Assembly: GCF_030818255.1 (NCBI RefSeq)
Contig: NZ_JAUTAG010000001.1
Location: 682,001-746,000 of the forward strand
From: Microbacterium sp. SORGH_AS_0969
Lineage (GTDB): Bacteria > Actinomycetota > Actinomycetes > Actinomycetales > Microbacteriaceae
DNA: 64,000 nucleotides
Direction of reading: 5' to 3'
Below the pieces are notes generated by a model. That model saw only the letters and a list, made by a program, of their open reading frames with translations, was not told the DNA's origin and ran no database searches. Below, in pieces: positions 17,301 to 24,507 of the stretch; positions within the stretch are counted from its first letter, which is position 1, and each line of letters opens with the position of its first letter. A program made the translations under genes and the position numbers.

Positions 17301-17538
17301 GCCCTCGTCCGCACGAGCACCACCCTGACAGCCGCGTGACGTCGTCAGGGACCCGCAGCTCGAGGTGCTCGTACCCCGCCGCGCCGAAGGACTGCGCGGT
17401 GACCACCCGCACGTCGCCGATCGTCTTCACGTCGCCGACCTCGACGGAGCCGTAGACGAGGAGCCGGTCGGCGCGCGTCATCGCCGCCGGCGAGAAGATC
17501 TCGCCCGCGATGCTGAGCGCTTCGGGGTCCAGGTGCAT
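14347..17538 (-). CDS. SNF2-family DEAD/DEAH-box helicase with SWIM zinc finger
   Basis: 1063 aa. A SWIM-type zinc finger lies near residues 72-85 (CSCGRGPECEH). A long middle region is followed by the SNF2 ATPase: motif I DDMGLGKT near residue 628, motif II VLDEAQQIKN near 725, then GTPMENNLLELWAL. The helicase C lobe has VLVLSQFTRF, LKAGGIGLNLVEADYVVLLD and AIDRAHRIGQTRPV (motif VI). Bacterial SNF2-SWIM proteins are DNA-dependent translocases probably linked to transcription or repair; none is well characterised. GAGAAT lies 6 nt before the ATG. It is divergent from the threonine aldolase gene. Confidence 0.92.
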   Translation of the reverse strand: MHLDPEALSIAGEIFSPAAMTRADRLLVYGSVEVGDVKTIGDVRVVTAQSFGAAGYEHLELRVPDDVTRLSGWCSCGRGPECEHSCAAALLLFDRLISAGRPPRPEWQRSLDELFLAAPPTPDEPPFELCLFLSIRRGGGHGRSTALTLTARPGVRGTRGTWIKGRAGWSALAALPADPAARAALDSLGRLGRSGPGAFLSDEWMPLSAVPPHSLWMQLDAVRAAGVPIVSGSGVHHPVEIPAEPVRAAVALERRGSSLQMRGIVEGVAEEVASLSSWVVGDPAVAVAFVADRDGADERITLARLSTPAAAPVRGLLARPNALTIDAASADTFLADYLPRLQLDAPVVSPRGTVEVPAAPLPVLELIVDHQGDGASIAARWDRSTTRGRHHPEHESAVWATASAVASDARITLPEPYPSGTTPPRPLVPAAAAILSVEVLPRLRDVDHVRVLVTGAGRDYRAAPEAPVVELSTSADDGSDWFDLHARVSVGDVEVDFTDLYTALALGDRVLFLGDGEYVRLDTPEFARLRAVIDEARTLADRPESQLKLNRYNVGLWDDLSELGMIAAQEAEWWLRVRGLTDDAALETVDPPAGLRATLRDYQRAGLDWLHFLRTQGLGGILADDMGLGKTVQTIAMMEAARGADPTMAPFLIVAPTSVVGNWARECATFAPGLDVRVVTATQARRATSIQETAAGAHVVVTSYALFRLEQEQYAEVDWSGLVLDEAQQIKNPASRGYRAARALSVPFTLVITGTPMENNLLELWALMSLVAPGLLGTRESFTTLYRTPIEKHSDAARLDLLRRRIRPFLLRRTKDLVASELPPKQETIIEVSLHPTHRKLYDRRFHRERQRLLGLLDDAEGNSFAIFRSLTMLRQLALDPALVDEGEAPSAKLDALEELLVEAAAEGHRVLVLSQFTRFLRAARERCTEAGLASGYLDGTTTNRQAEIDRFREGDDPAFFVSLKAGGIGLNLVEADYVVLLDPWWNPAVEDQAIDRAHRIGQTRPVIVYRLVAAETVEEKVVALREAKAELFSRVLDGGSDEGGTFAGGPRLTADDIRSLLD

Positions 17539-17648
17539 CCCCTCATTCTCGTCGGGCCCTCCGACACGCGGCTGCAGCCCGGCCCCGATGGGGGATGGTT
17601 CGTCGATCTGTCCGGCTGGGGATAAGAGGCCGAAGTTAGGCTGGGGCC

Positions 17649-18716
17649 GTGACTTCCCTCCACGACGTGTCGGTGCGCGGTTTCGCCTCCGACAACTACT
17701 CCGGCATCCACCCCGACGTCCTCGCCGCGATCGCCGCGGCCAACGAGGGCCACCAGGTCGCCTACGGCGAAGACGTCTACACCGCTCGCCTGCAGGAGCT
17801 CTTCGTCGGGCTCCTCGGCGAGGGGGTCGAGGCCTATCCGGTCTTCAACGGCACGGGAGCGAACGTTGTCGGGCTGCAGTCGATGCTGCCGCGCTGGGGC
17901 GCCGTGATCTCGGCGTCCACGGCGCACATCAACGTGGACGAGGGCGGGGCGCCCGAGCGCGTCGGCGGCATCAAGCTGCTGACCGTCCCTACCGACGACG
18001 GAAAGCTCACCCCCGATCTCGTCGACCGCGAGGCCTGGGGCTGGGGCGACGAGCACCGTGCGCAGCCGCTCGTCGTCTCGATCACGCAGTCGACCGAGCT
18101 CGGCACGCTGTACACGGTCGACGAGATCCGCGCCCTGGCCGACCACGCCCACGGGCACGGTATGCGCCTGCACATGGACGGCGCTCGCATCTCCAACGCG
18201 GCGGCCGCCCTCGACGTGCCCCTGCGTACCTTCACGCGCGACGCGGGTGTCGACGTGCTGAGCTTCGGCGGCACGAAGAACGGCGCGATGATCGGCGAGG
18301 CGATCGTCGTGCTCGACCCCGCGGCATCCACCGGGCTCACCTACCTGCGAAAGCTCGACATGCAGCTCTCGAGCAAGATGCGCTTCGTTTCGGCGCAGCT
18401 CGTCGCGCTCCTCGAGAACGACCTGTGGCTGCACAATGCGCGCCACTCGAACGCCATGGCGCAGCGCCTGCGCGCCGGTGTCCAGGCGGGTCTCGCCGAC
18501 GGGTCGATCCGGGGCGTCGAGTTCACCCAGCCGACCCAGGCGAACGGCGTGTTCGCGACGCTTCCCGCGGGCGTCGCCGATCGTCTGCGCGAGAGCTTCC
18601 GTTTCTACGATTGGGACGAGCTTCGCCGCGAGGTGCGCTGGATGTGCTCGTTCGACACGACCGAGAGCGACATCGACGCGTTCATCACGGCGATCGCCCG
18701 CGAGACGTCGGCCTGA
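17649..18716 (+). CDS. ltaE: Low-specificity L-threonine aldolase / beta-eliminating lyase
   Basis: 355 aa, PLP-dependent fold type I. The order FASDNYSGIHPDVL, AYGEDVYTARLQELF, HINVDEGGAPERVGGIKLL, HMDGARISNAAAAL and SFGGTKNGAM is that of threonine aldolase; Lys210 in GGTKNG is the PLP-binding lysine. It cleaves L-threonine or L-allo-threonine to glycine and acetaldehyde. The GTG start has TAGGCT 6 nt upstream (17637-17642), so it is probably leaderless. The family also includes other beta-hydroxy amino-acid aldolases, so in vivo specificity is open. Confidence 0.88.
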   Translation: MTSLHDVSVRGFASDNYSGIHPDVLAAIAAANEGHQVAYGEDVYTARLQELFVGLLGEGVEAYPVFNGTGANVVGLQSMLPRWGAVISASTAHINVDEGGAPERVGGIKLLTVPTDDGKLTPDLVDREAWGWGDEHRAQPLVVSITQSTELGTLYTVDEIRALADHAHGHGMRLHMDGARISNAAAALDVPLRTFTRDAGVDVLSFGGTKNGAMIGEAIVVLDPAASTGLTYLRKLDMQLSSKMRFVSAQLVALLENDLWLHNARHSNAMAQRLRAGVQAGLADGSIRGVEFTQPTQANGVFATLPAGVADRLRESFRFYDWDELRREVRWMCSFDTTESDIDAFITAIARETSA

Positions 18717-18724
18717 CGCGACCC

Positions 18725-18749
18725 GCCCGGGCCCGCCCCGGGCCCGGGC
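18725..18749. terminator. Perfect 11-bp GC hairpin between convergent genes
   Basis: GCCCGGGCCCG (18725-18735), loop CCC, CGGGCCCGGGC (18739-18749). It lies 8 nt after the aldolase stop and can serve the M3 peptidase transcript from the other side as well. No U-tract. Confidence 0.55.
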
Positions 18750-18836
18750 CGACCGCGCGATCTGGGCGCCGGAGCCGCGCACCCCAGCTCGAGTGGCTGT
18801 GACATCCGAACCCCGGATGCCACGGCCCTCACCGTC

Positions 18837-20759
18837 TCACGAACCCGCGAGCCAGTCGCGGTAGGCGTCGAAGGTGCTCTCTCGCCCGAGGAACGCGGTG
18901 ACGAGGTCGCGCGCGTCGCGTGATCCGCCCGGCTCGAGGATCTCGCGGCGGTACCGCTCGGCAATCTGCGTGTCGAACAGGTCGTCGCCGAACGCCGAGA
19001 GCAGGTCGCGCGCGATCACGAGGCTCCACTGATACGTGTAGTAGCACGCGCCGTATCCGGTCAGGTGGCCGAAACCGGCGTACGAGTGCGACCCGTCGAG
19101 CGGCGTCACGGGGCTGGCCGCGCGGTAGTACCCGTCGACGGCGCTCCGCAGGTCGGCGGGGCGCTCGACGTGCAGGCGGTAGGACGTCGTCGCATGGCCG
19201 AGCTGCCGCGTCACCTCGAGCGCGCGGCCGAAGGCGTCGGCCGTGCGCATGCGGGCGACGAGGTCGGCGGGGATCGGTTCTCCTGCGTCGTCGACGGCGA
19301 AGGATGCCAGCACCCCGGCATCCCACGCCCATTCCTCGAGCAGCTGGCTCGGCGCCTCGACGAAGTCCCACTCGGTGGCGACCCCGGTGAACCGGGCCCA
19401 CCGCTGGTGGCCCCCGATGATCTCGTGCACGAGGTGACCGAACTCGTGGAAGAAGGTGACGACCTCGTCGTGCTCGAGCAGGCCGCGCGAGAAGTTGCAG
19501 AGGAGAACGCCCTCGGGGAGCGAGCGGCCGGTGATCCCGGGCGCGAGCGGGAAGCACGCGGCGTGGTTGTACTTTCCGTCGCGCGGGTGGAGATCGAGGT
19601 GGATGCGGCCGAGACGCTCGTCGCCACGCACGACGTCGTAGGTGCGCACGTCGTCGTGCCACGACGGGGCGTCGACGGCCACGTAGGACACATCGAGCAG
19701 GTGCGCGGTCGTGGCCAACACGCCGTCCAGCGTGCGATCGAACCGGAAGTACGACCGCACGACCTGCGCGTCGACGTCGTACTCCTCGCGCTTCAGGGTG
19801 CTCAACAGGTACCAGAAGTCCGCGATCGTGACGGCCTCGGCGGACGGGTCGTCACGGCGCAGCCGCTCGAGGATGCGGTCGTACTCCACCGCTGCCGCCG
19901 GCGCGGCAGCTTCGGCGACGCGCGTCAGGAACGCGTCGACGGCGGCGCTCGATCCGATCATGCGCGTCTCGGTCTCGTAATCGGCCCAGTCGCCGTAGCC
20001 GAGCAGCGCTGCGCGTTCCGCTCGCACGGCCAGCAACTCGGCGAGAACGGGCTCGTTCTCGGGCCACGCCAGGTCGTTGTAGGCGGCGACCAGCGCGTGA
20101 CGCGCGGAGCGGTCGCGGGCATATTCCCGCACGGGCATGAGATCGGTGTACTCGGTTGTGAGCGTCACCATCCCCTCGTCATCGACCGCGTGGTCGGCGA
20201 CGAAGTCCGCGGGCAGGCCGTCGAGGGCGCTCGCCGGCACCCGGATCTCGCGCTTTCCGTCGCGGATGTGTCGCGAGAACGTCAGCGAGAGCTCGGTGTC
20301 GCGCTCGCTCAGCTCGCGCACCCGCTCGCGCGCCGCGTCGTCGAGGTCGACGCCGCCACGCCGGAAATCGCGGCGGATGTGCGTCAGGAGGCGCAGCTCG
20401 TCGTCGCCGACGCCGGTCTCATCGGCCTCGGCGAACGCGCTCCACAGACCCCGATCGAGCAGACGCCGAGCCTGCAGGGCCTCGAACTGCTGGACCTGTT
20501 CTTCGGCGAGGCGACGGATCTCGGCATCCGGATGCGACTCGCTCAGCAGGTGCGCCTCGGACAACGCTTCGGCGAAAGCGATGTCGGCGTCGTTCCACAG
20601 CTCCAGCCGCTCGGCGGTGGGCAGGTCGTCCGCCATGGCGAGGCGGGCGTCGATCGCGTCGATGCGCGCGCGACGCGTAGCGGGACGGTCGGTGACGAAG
20701 CTCGTCCACCCGGCGGCGTCCGTGGGCAGGAGCAGCGGAGCAGGTTCGGTGATCGGCAT
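18837..20759 (-). CDS. M3-family oligopeptidase (oligopeptidase A / Dcp-like)
   Basis: 640 aa cytoplasmic zinc peptidase of thimet-oligopeptidase type. The zinc motif HEFGH is at about residues 436-440 (VTFFHEFGHLVHEII), with the downstream Glu in ATEWDFVEAPSQLLEEW. Substrate-side motifs GHLTGYGACYYTYQWSLV and GRIHLDLHPRDGKYNHAAC are typical. It degrades short peptides after proteasome or Clp action. The start is supported by TAGGGT 6 nt upstream of the ATG (leaderless pattern). The DUF4916-type gene is upstream on the same strand. Confidence 0.93.
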   Translation of the reverse strand: MPITEPAPLLLPTDAAGWTSFVTDRPATRRARIDAIDARLAMADDLPTAERLELWNDADIAFAEALSEAHLLSESHPDAEIRRLAEEQVQQFEALQARRLLDRGLWSAFAEADETGVGDDELRLLTHIRRDFRRGGVDLDDAARERVRELSERDTELSLTFSRHIRDGKREIRVPASALDGLPADFVADHAVDDEGMVTLTTEYTDLMPVREYARDRSARHALVAAYNDLAWPENEPVLAELLAVRAERAALLGYGDWADYETETRMIGSSAAVDAFLTRVAEAAAPAAAVEYDRILERLRRDDPSAEAVTIADFWYLLSTLKREEYDVDAQVVRSYFRFDRTLDGVLATTAHLLDVSYVAVDAPSWHDDVRTYDVVRGDERLGRIHLDLHPRDGKYNHAACFPLAPGITGRSLPEGVLLCNFSRGLLEHDEVVTFFHEFGHLVHEIIGGHQRWARFTGVATEWDFVEAPSQLLEEWAWDAGVLASFAVDDAGEPIPADLVARMRTADAFGRALEVTRQLGHATTSYRLHVERPADLRSAVDGYYRAASPVTPLDGSHSYAGFGHLTGYGACYYTYQWSLVIARDLLSAFGDDLFDTQIAERYRREILEPGGSRDARDLVTAFLGRESTFDAYRDWLAGS

Positions 20760-20797
20760 TCTCCGACCCTAGACAGGGCCTCCGACACCGGCAAAGG

Positions 20798-21412
20798 TCA
20801 ACGCAGCGCGCCCACAGACGCGAGCGCCTGCCGCACGAGGGTGCCGCGGCCGCCCTCCATCTCGGCGGCGAGGGCGTCGGATGCCGCCTCCTCGGGCGAC
20901 AGCCACGTGACCTCGAGTGCGTCCTGGCGCGGCTCGCACGTGCCGGTGACGGGCACGACGAACGCGAGCGCGACCGCGTGCTGCCGGTCGTCGTGGAAGG
21001 CGCTGACGCCCGGGAGCGGGAAGTACTCGGCCACCGTGAACGGCGCGGGCTGCGGCGGAAGGAGCGGGAAGGCCATGGGTCCGAGGTCGTTCTCGACGTG
21101 CCGGAACAGTGCGTCGCGCACCGTCTCGCCGTAACGCACGCGCCCCGAGACGAGGGTGCGCGTCATCTCTCCGAGCGGTGTCGCGCGCAGCAGGATGCCG
21201 ACCTGCGTCACCATGCCCATGCCGTCCGTGCGCACCGGGAGTGCCTCGACGTAGAGCATCGGGAGCCGTCGCCGTGCTTCGGCGAGCTCGACCTCGCTGA
21301 GCCAGCCCGGGTTGGTGTTCGGGCCGCTGGGCGCACCCGAGAAGGGGCCGGACAGCGGCTCGCGGTCCCCGCCGTTGTCGCCGGGCTCGGGGTCGGGTGT
21401 GCGGACAGCCAT
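20798..21412 (-). CDS. DUF4916 (NUDIX-like) protein
   Basis: 204 aa. A disordered N-terminus of about 35 residues is followed by WLSEVELAEARRRLPMLYVE and a NUDIX-like core: VGILLRATPLGEMTRTLVSG, RVRYGETVRDALFRHVENDLG (replacing the NUDIX box GX5EX7REUXEEXGU; the helix is present but most catalytic acidic residues are not canonical), and ALEVTWLSPEEAASD. I recognise this as the DUF4916 family. Enzymatic activity is therefore uncertain. GGGAGC lies just upstream of the ATG. An AT-rich GTATATCAAC stretch (21419-21428) may hold its promoter. Confidence 0.8.
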   Translation of the reverse strand: MAVRTPDPEPGDNGGDREPLSGPFSGAPSGPNTNPGWLSEVELAEARRRLPMLYVEALPVRTDGMGMVTQVGILLRATPLGEMTRTLVSGRVRYGETVRDALFRHVENDLGPMAFPLLPPQPAPFTVAEYFPLPGVSAFHDDRQHAVALAFVVPVTGTCEPRQDALEVTWLSPEEAASDALAAEMEGGRGTLVRQALASVGALR

Positions 21413-21614
21413 GCTCCCTGTATATCAACCGACCGCTCCGGATGCCGCGTGTCCGCGCGGTCACGGTGCGTTCCGCCGCGCGGAGGGAGGGGAATCCGAG
21501 ACGGGAGGAGGTCTCGCGGGCGAAGGGTCCTCCCGTCCCGGGTCCTCCTCCCGACTCACCACCGGCGAAGCCCGATGGGAGCCCGATGTCGGAGGCCTTT
21601 GCCACAATGGCCGC

Positions 21615-22277
21615 ATGAGCGCGCCCCTCTCCCTCGACTCCTCCCTCGTGCGGTGGTCGGTGCCGCCGGCCGAACGCGCGAATCGGCCGGTCCTGCTCCT
21701 GCTGCACGGCTACGGCTCCGACGAGCACGACCTCTTCGGTCTCGTCCCGTACCTGCCGACCGAATTCGTGATCGCGAGCGTCCGTGCTCCTCTTGCGCCG
21801 CCGTGGCCGATGCCGGGAGCCTCGTGGTATCCCATCGAGGGTCTCGACGGACGCGACCCCGACGCCGTCACCCGCGCGGCGCGATCCGTGCTGGCGTGGA
21901 TTCAGGATGCCGTCGGCGATACCCCCGTGGGGCTCCTCGGCTTCTCACAGGGCGGCGCGGTCGCCGTCCAGACGCTGCGGGTCGACCCCGACGCGGTGGC
22001 GTTCGTCGTGGTGCTCGCCGGTTACGCGGCGGGGGGCGAGCTCCCCGGGGACGCGGTCCTGGCGGACCGTCGTCCCCCCGTCTTCTGGGGTCGGGGAGCC
22101 GCGGACGATGTCATCCCCGCCCACCTCATCGACGCGACGGCGCAGTGGCTCCCCGGGCATAGCGAGCTGAGCGGCCGGGTGTACCCGGGACTCACCCACT
22201 CGATCTCGCAGGACGAGCTCGACGACGTTCGCACGTTCCTCGACGCGCGCCTCGCCGACCGCGAGGCCGCGGGCTGA
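21615..22277 (+). CDS. Phospholipase/carboxylesterase-type alpha/beta hydrolase
   Basis: 220 aa. LLLLHGYGSDEHDLFGLVPYL (oxyanion strand), nucleophile Ser in LLGFSQGGAVAVQTL (G-F-S-Q-G), Asp in GRGAADDVIP and His in GLTHSIS complete a Ser-Asp-His triad of the YpfH/Est_A family. It probably hydrolyses small carboxylic esters in the cytoplasm. The ATG at 21615 was chosen because CACAAT lies 6 nt upstream; the in-frame region before it (21312-21614) contains no homologous residues. Confidence 0.87.
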   Translation: MSAPLSLDSSLVRWSVPPAERANRPVLLLLHGYGSDEHDLFGLVPYLPTEFVIASVRAPLAPPWPMPGASWYPIEGLDGRDPDAVTRAARSVLAWIQDAVGDTPVGLLGFSQGGAVAVQTLRVDPDAVAFVVVLAGYAAGGELPGDAVLADRRPPVFWGRGAADDVIPAHLIDATAQWLPGHSELSGRVYPGLTHSISQDELDDVRTFLDARLADREAAG

Positions 22278-22321
22278 GACGGACACGGGTGGCCGGGGTT
22301 CCCCATCCCGCCCACGTGGGC

Positions 22322-22470
22322 TATCGTAGGCAGCCCTGTCCCCGAGAACGAGGTCTCCTCCGGTGAAGAACGTCGACGCTTCCGCGCCCCTGTCCGCGCG
22401 CTGACCCGTCGACCCGCCGTCTTTCTCGGCCTCCCTCCGCTGATGCGGACGGGTCCGGCGTCCGCGCATC
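22322..22470 (+). promoter_or_regulatory. Putative transcription attenuator upstream of the ABC-F gene
   Basis: TATCGT (22322-22327) is a candidate -10. A 13-codon leader ORF (22363-22404) follows. GACCCGTC (22403-22410), overlapping the leader stop, is fully complementary to GACGGGTC (22448-22455). Alternatively GATGCGGACG (22442-22451) pairs with CGTCCGCGCATC (22459-22470) with a 2-nt bulge. The two foldings share GACG (22448-22451) and exclude each other, the layout of ribosome-mediated attenuation. Confidence 0.55.
22363..22404 (+). CDS. 13-residue leader peptide of the ABC-F gene
   Basis: GTG start, reading M-K-N-V-D-A-S-A-P-L-S-A-R then TGA. A weak GAGG lies 11-14 nt upstream. It ends inside the 5' arm of the antiterminator-like helix, so a ribosome stalled on it would change the folding downstream. 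ABC-F resistance genes of Firmicutes and actinobacteria often have such leaders; here it is inferred from layout alone. Confidence 0.45.
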   Translation: MKNVDASAPLSAR

Positions 22471-22491
22471 CCGCGTTCCCGGAGTTCCGTC

Positions 22492-24087
22492 ATGTCATCA
22501 CCGTCCCCTTCCCTCGTCTTCGACCACGTCCGCCTCGAGTGGCCCGACGGAACCGTCGCCCTCGACGGCGTCTCGGGCGCGCTCGGCCGCGGGCGCACCG
22601 GTCTCGTCGGCCGTAACGGCGCCGGCAAGTCCACGCTCCTCCGCGTCGCGGCGGGGCACATCGCCCCGACGTCCGGCTCGGTCTCGGCATCCGGTGAGGT
22701 CGCGATGCTGCCCCAGCGTCTCGCGTCCGATCCGCGCCGACCGGTCTCTTCGCTCCTCGGCGTCGAGAGGGCGCTGACCGCCCTCCGCGCGATCGAGTCG
22801 GGGGATGTGGCACCGCACCACTTCGACGCCGTCGGCGACGACTGGGACGTCGAGACACGCGCCCATGCCCTGCTCGCCGAGGCCGGTGTGCCGTCCGACG
22901 CGCTGGATCGAACCGTCGGCGAGCTCTCCGGCGGTGAGACGATGCTGGCCGCGCTCGTCGGGCTGCGCGCCCGTGCGGCCGAGATCACGCTGCTCGACGA
23001 GCCGACGAACGACCTCGACCGCGAGGCCCGCGCGCGGGTGAGCGAACTCGTGCAGGCGTGGCCCGGCACCCTCGTCGTGGTGAGTCACGACGTGAGCCTG
23101 CTGGAGCTGATGGATGCCACCGCCGAGCTGTACGGCCACACCCTCAGCGTCGTCGGCGGTCCGTACAGCGTCTGGAGAGCGCACCGCGACGCGGAGCAGG
23201 AAGCGGCTGTCCGCGCCGAGCGCGACGCCGCACAGAGCCTCCGCCGGTGGCGACGGCAACGCATCGAGTCGTACGACAAGCTCGCCACCCGCGCCCGCGT
23301 CGCGCACAAGGCGCAGGTCGAGAAGCGGGTTCCGAGAATCATCGCGGGAGGACGCGCCAACGCGGCGCAGGTGAGCGCGGGCCGATTGAGCACGGAGATG
23401 AAGGGCAAGGAAGATGCCGCGCGCGCGGCGCTGAACGAGGCGTCGGCGCGCGTCCGCGACGATGACGTGGTGCGCATCGACCTGCCCGATCCGGGCAACG
23501 CGCCCGGTCGGCGCATCGCGACGCTGGGCGACGGCGAGCGCGAGTGGATCGTCACCGGCCGTGAGCGCGTCGCTCTCGTCGGGCGCAACGGTGCGGGAAA
23601 GACGACCCTGCTCGAGAGCCTCGTGCACCGAACGGAGTTCGCGGGGGCGGTTCACGCCCGAGCGAGCGTGGAGCACGTCGGCTACCTCCCCCAGCGTCTC
23701 GACGGCCTCGACGACGCGGCATCCGTCCTCGACACCGTCTGCGCGGCGGCGCCGGACGTTCCCGTGGCCTCGGTGCGGGATCGGCTCGCCCGCTTCCTCG
23801 TCCGTGGAGACGCGGTCATCCGTTCCGTCGGGTCGCTGTCCGGTGGCGAGCGCTTCCGTGTCGCCCTCGCCCGCGTGCTGTTGGCCGATCCGCCGCCGCA
23901 GCTCCTCGTGCTCGACGAGCCGACGAACAACCTCGATCTCGACACGGTCGATCAACTGGTGTCGGCGCTGCAGGCCTACCGCGGAGCGGTGCTCGTGGTC
24001 AGTCACGACGACGCGTTCCTCGCGCGACTCGGGCTGGACCTCGTTCTGGAGCTGGAGGACGGGGGGCTGACGGAGTGCGCCCCGTGA
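22492..24087 (+). CDS. ABC-F family ATPase (possible ribosome-protection factor)
   Basis: 531 aa with two ABC domains and no membrane segment. Domain 1: Walker A GRNGAGKST (residues 40-48), signature LSGGE (145-149), Walker B LLDEPTND (167-174). A basic, charged linker follows (about 235-330, including KAQVEKRVPRIIAGGRANAA). Domain 2: GRNGAGKTT, LSGGERFRVALARVLLAD, LLVLDEPTNNLDLDTVDQL. ABC-F proteins act on the ribosome; many displace macrolides, lincosamides or pleuromutilins from the exit tunnel. GGAG is 7 nt before the ATG. A leader peptide and alternative hairpins upstream suggest drug-induced expression. Whether it is a resistance or a housekeeping factor cannot be told from sequence. 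Confidence 0.9.
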   Translation: MSSPSPSLVFDHVRLEWPDGTVALDGVSGALGRGRTGLVGRNGAGKSTLLRVAAGHIAPTSGSVSASGEVAMLPQRLASDPRRPVSSLLGVERALTALRAIESGDVAPHHFDAVGDDWDVETRAHALLAEAGVPSDALDRTVGELSGGETMLAALVGLRARAAEITLLDEPTNDLDREARARVSELVQAWPGTLVVVSHDVSLLELMDATAELYGHTLSVVGGPYSVWRAHRDAEQEAAVRAERDAAQSLRRWRRQRIESYDKLATRARVAHKAQVEKRVPRIIAGGRANAAQVSAGRLSTEMKGKEDAARAALNEASARVRDDDVVRIDLPDPGNAPGRRIATLGDGEREWIVTGRERVALVGRNGAGKTTLLESLVHRTEFAGAVHARASVEHVGYLPQRLDGLDDAASVLDTVCAAAPDVPVASVRDRLARFLVRGDAVIRSVGSLSGGERFRVALARVLLADPPPQLLVLDEPTNNLDLDTVDQLVSALQAYRGAVLVVSHDDAFLARLGLDLVLELEDGGLTECAP

Positions 24088-24089
24088 GC

Positions 24090-24374
24090 TCAGCAGGCGC
24101 CGTCGCCGCCCCCACCGCCGCCGTCGCCGCAGCCTCCACCGCCGACGACGACCGCACCCGCGTCGGCACCGGGGCCGCCGCGCGAAGACGCCCCCGTGCG
24201 TACCGCGAAGACCGCGAAACCACCGAAGAGCAGTGCCAGGATGCCGCCGATCGTGGCGCCCATGAGCAGGTTCTGCGAGCCGAGCCACAGGGCGGCACCG
24301 ATGGCGAGGCCGAGGAGGACGGAGACGGACACGACCGCGACGGCGGCCCGCGGGGACGACGATGCGCTGTTCAT
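24090..24374 (-). CDS. Small membrane protein with Gly/Cys tail
   Basis: 94 aa. Two hydrophobic segments (about residues 10-32 and 37-58) are followed by a short Gly-rich tail, GGGGCGDGGGGGGDGAC, with two cysteines. No known domain is recognised. TAGCGT is 6 nt before the ATG (leaderless pattern). Its stop lies 2 nt from the stop of the ABC-F gene, in convergent orientation. Gly/Cys tails of this kind occur at the C-termini of some bacterial membrane proteins, but the role is unknown. Confidence 0.65.
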   Translation of the reverse strand: MNSASSSPRAAVAVVSVSVLLGLAIGAALWLGSQNLLMGATIGGILALLFGGFAVFAVRTGASSRGGPGADAGAVVVGGGGCGDGGGGGGDGAC

Positions 24375-24507
24375 GCCTTCACGCTAGGCACCTGCGCGCA
24401 TCACCGCCTCCGTCTCGAGGGGGAACTCCGGGCGGCCATCCGCCCGTTCCGCGGCGGGCGAACGTCAACCCCGAGCCGATGTCGGAGGTCCGAGAGAAGA
24501 TGTCGGC

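Noticed and set aside
12637..18716. MFS-helicase block as a mobile island
   Set aside because: Composition and the GGATGCC word match the surroundings, and no integrase, direct repeats or tRNA flank the block.
21312..21614. Upstream in-frame extension of the esterase gene (101 codons)
   Set aside because: It lies over the divergent promoter and the start of the DUF4916 gene and has no conserved residues.
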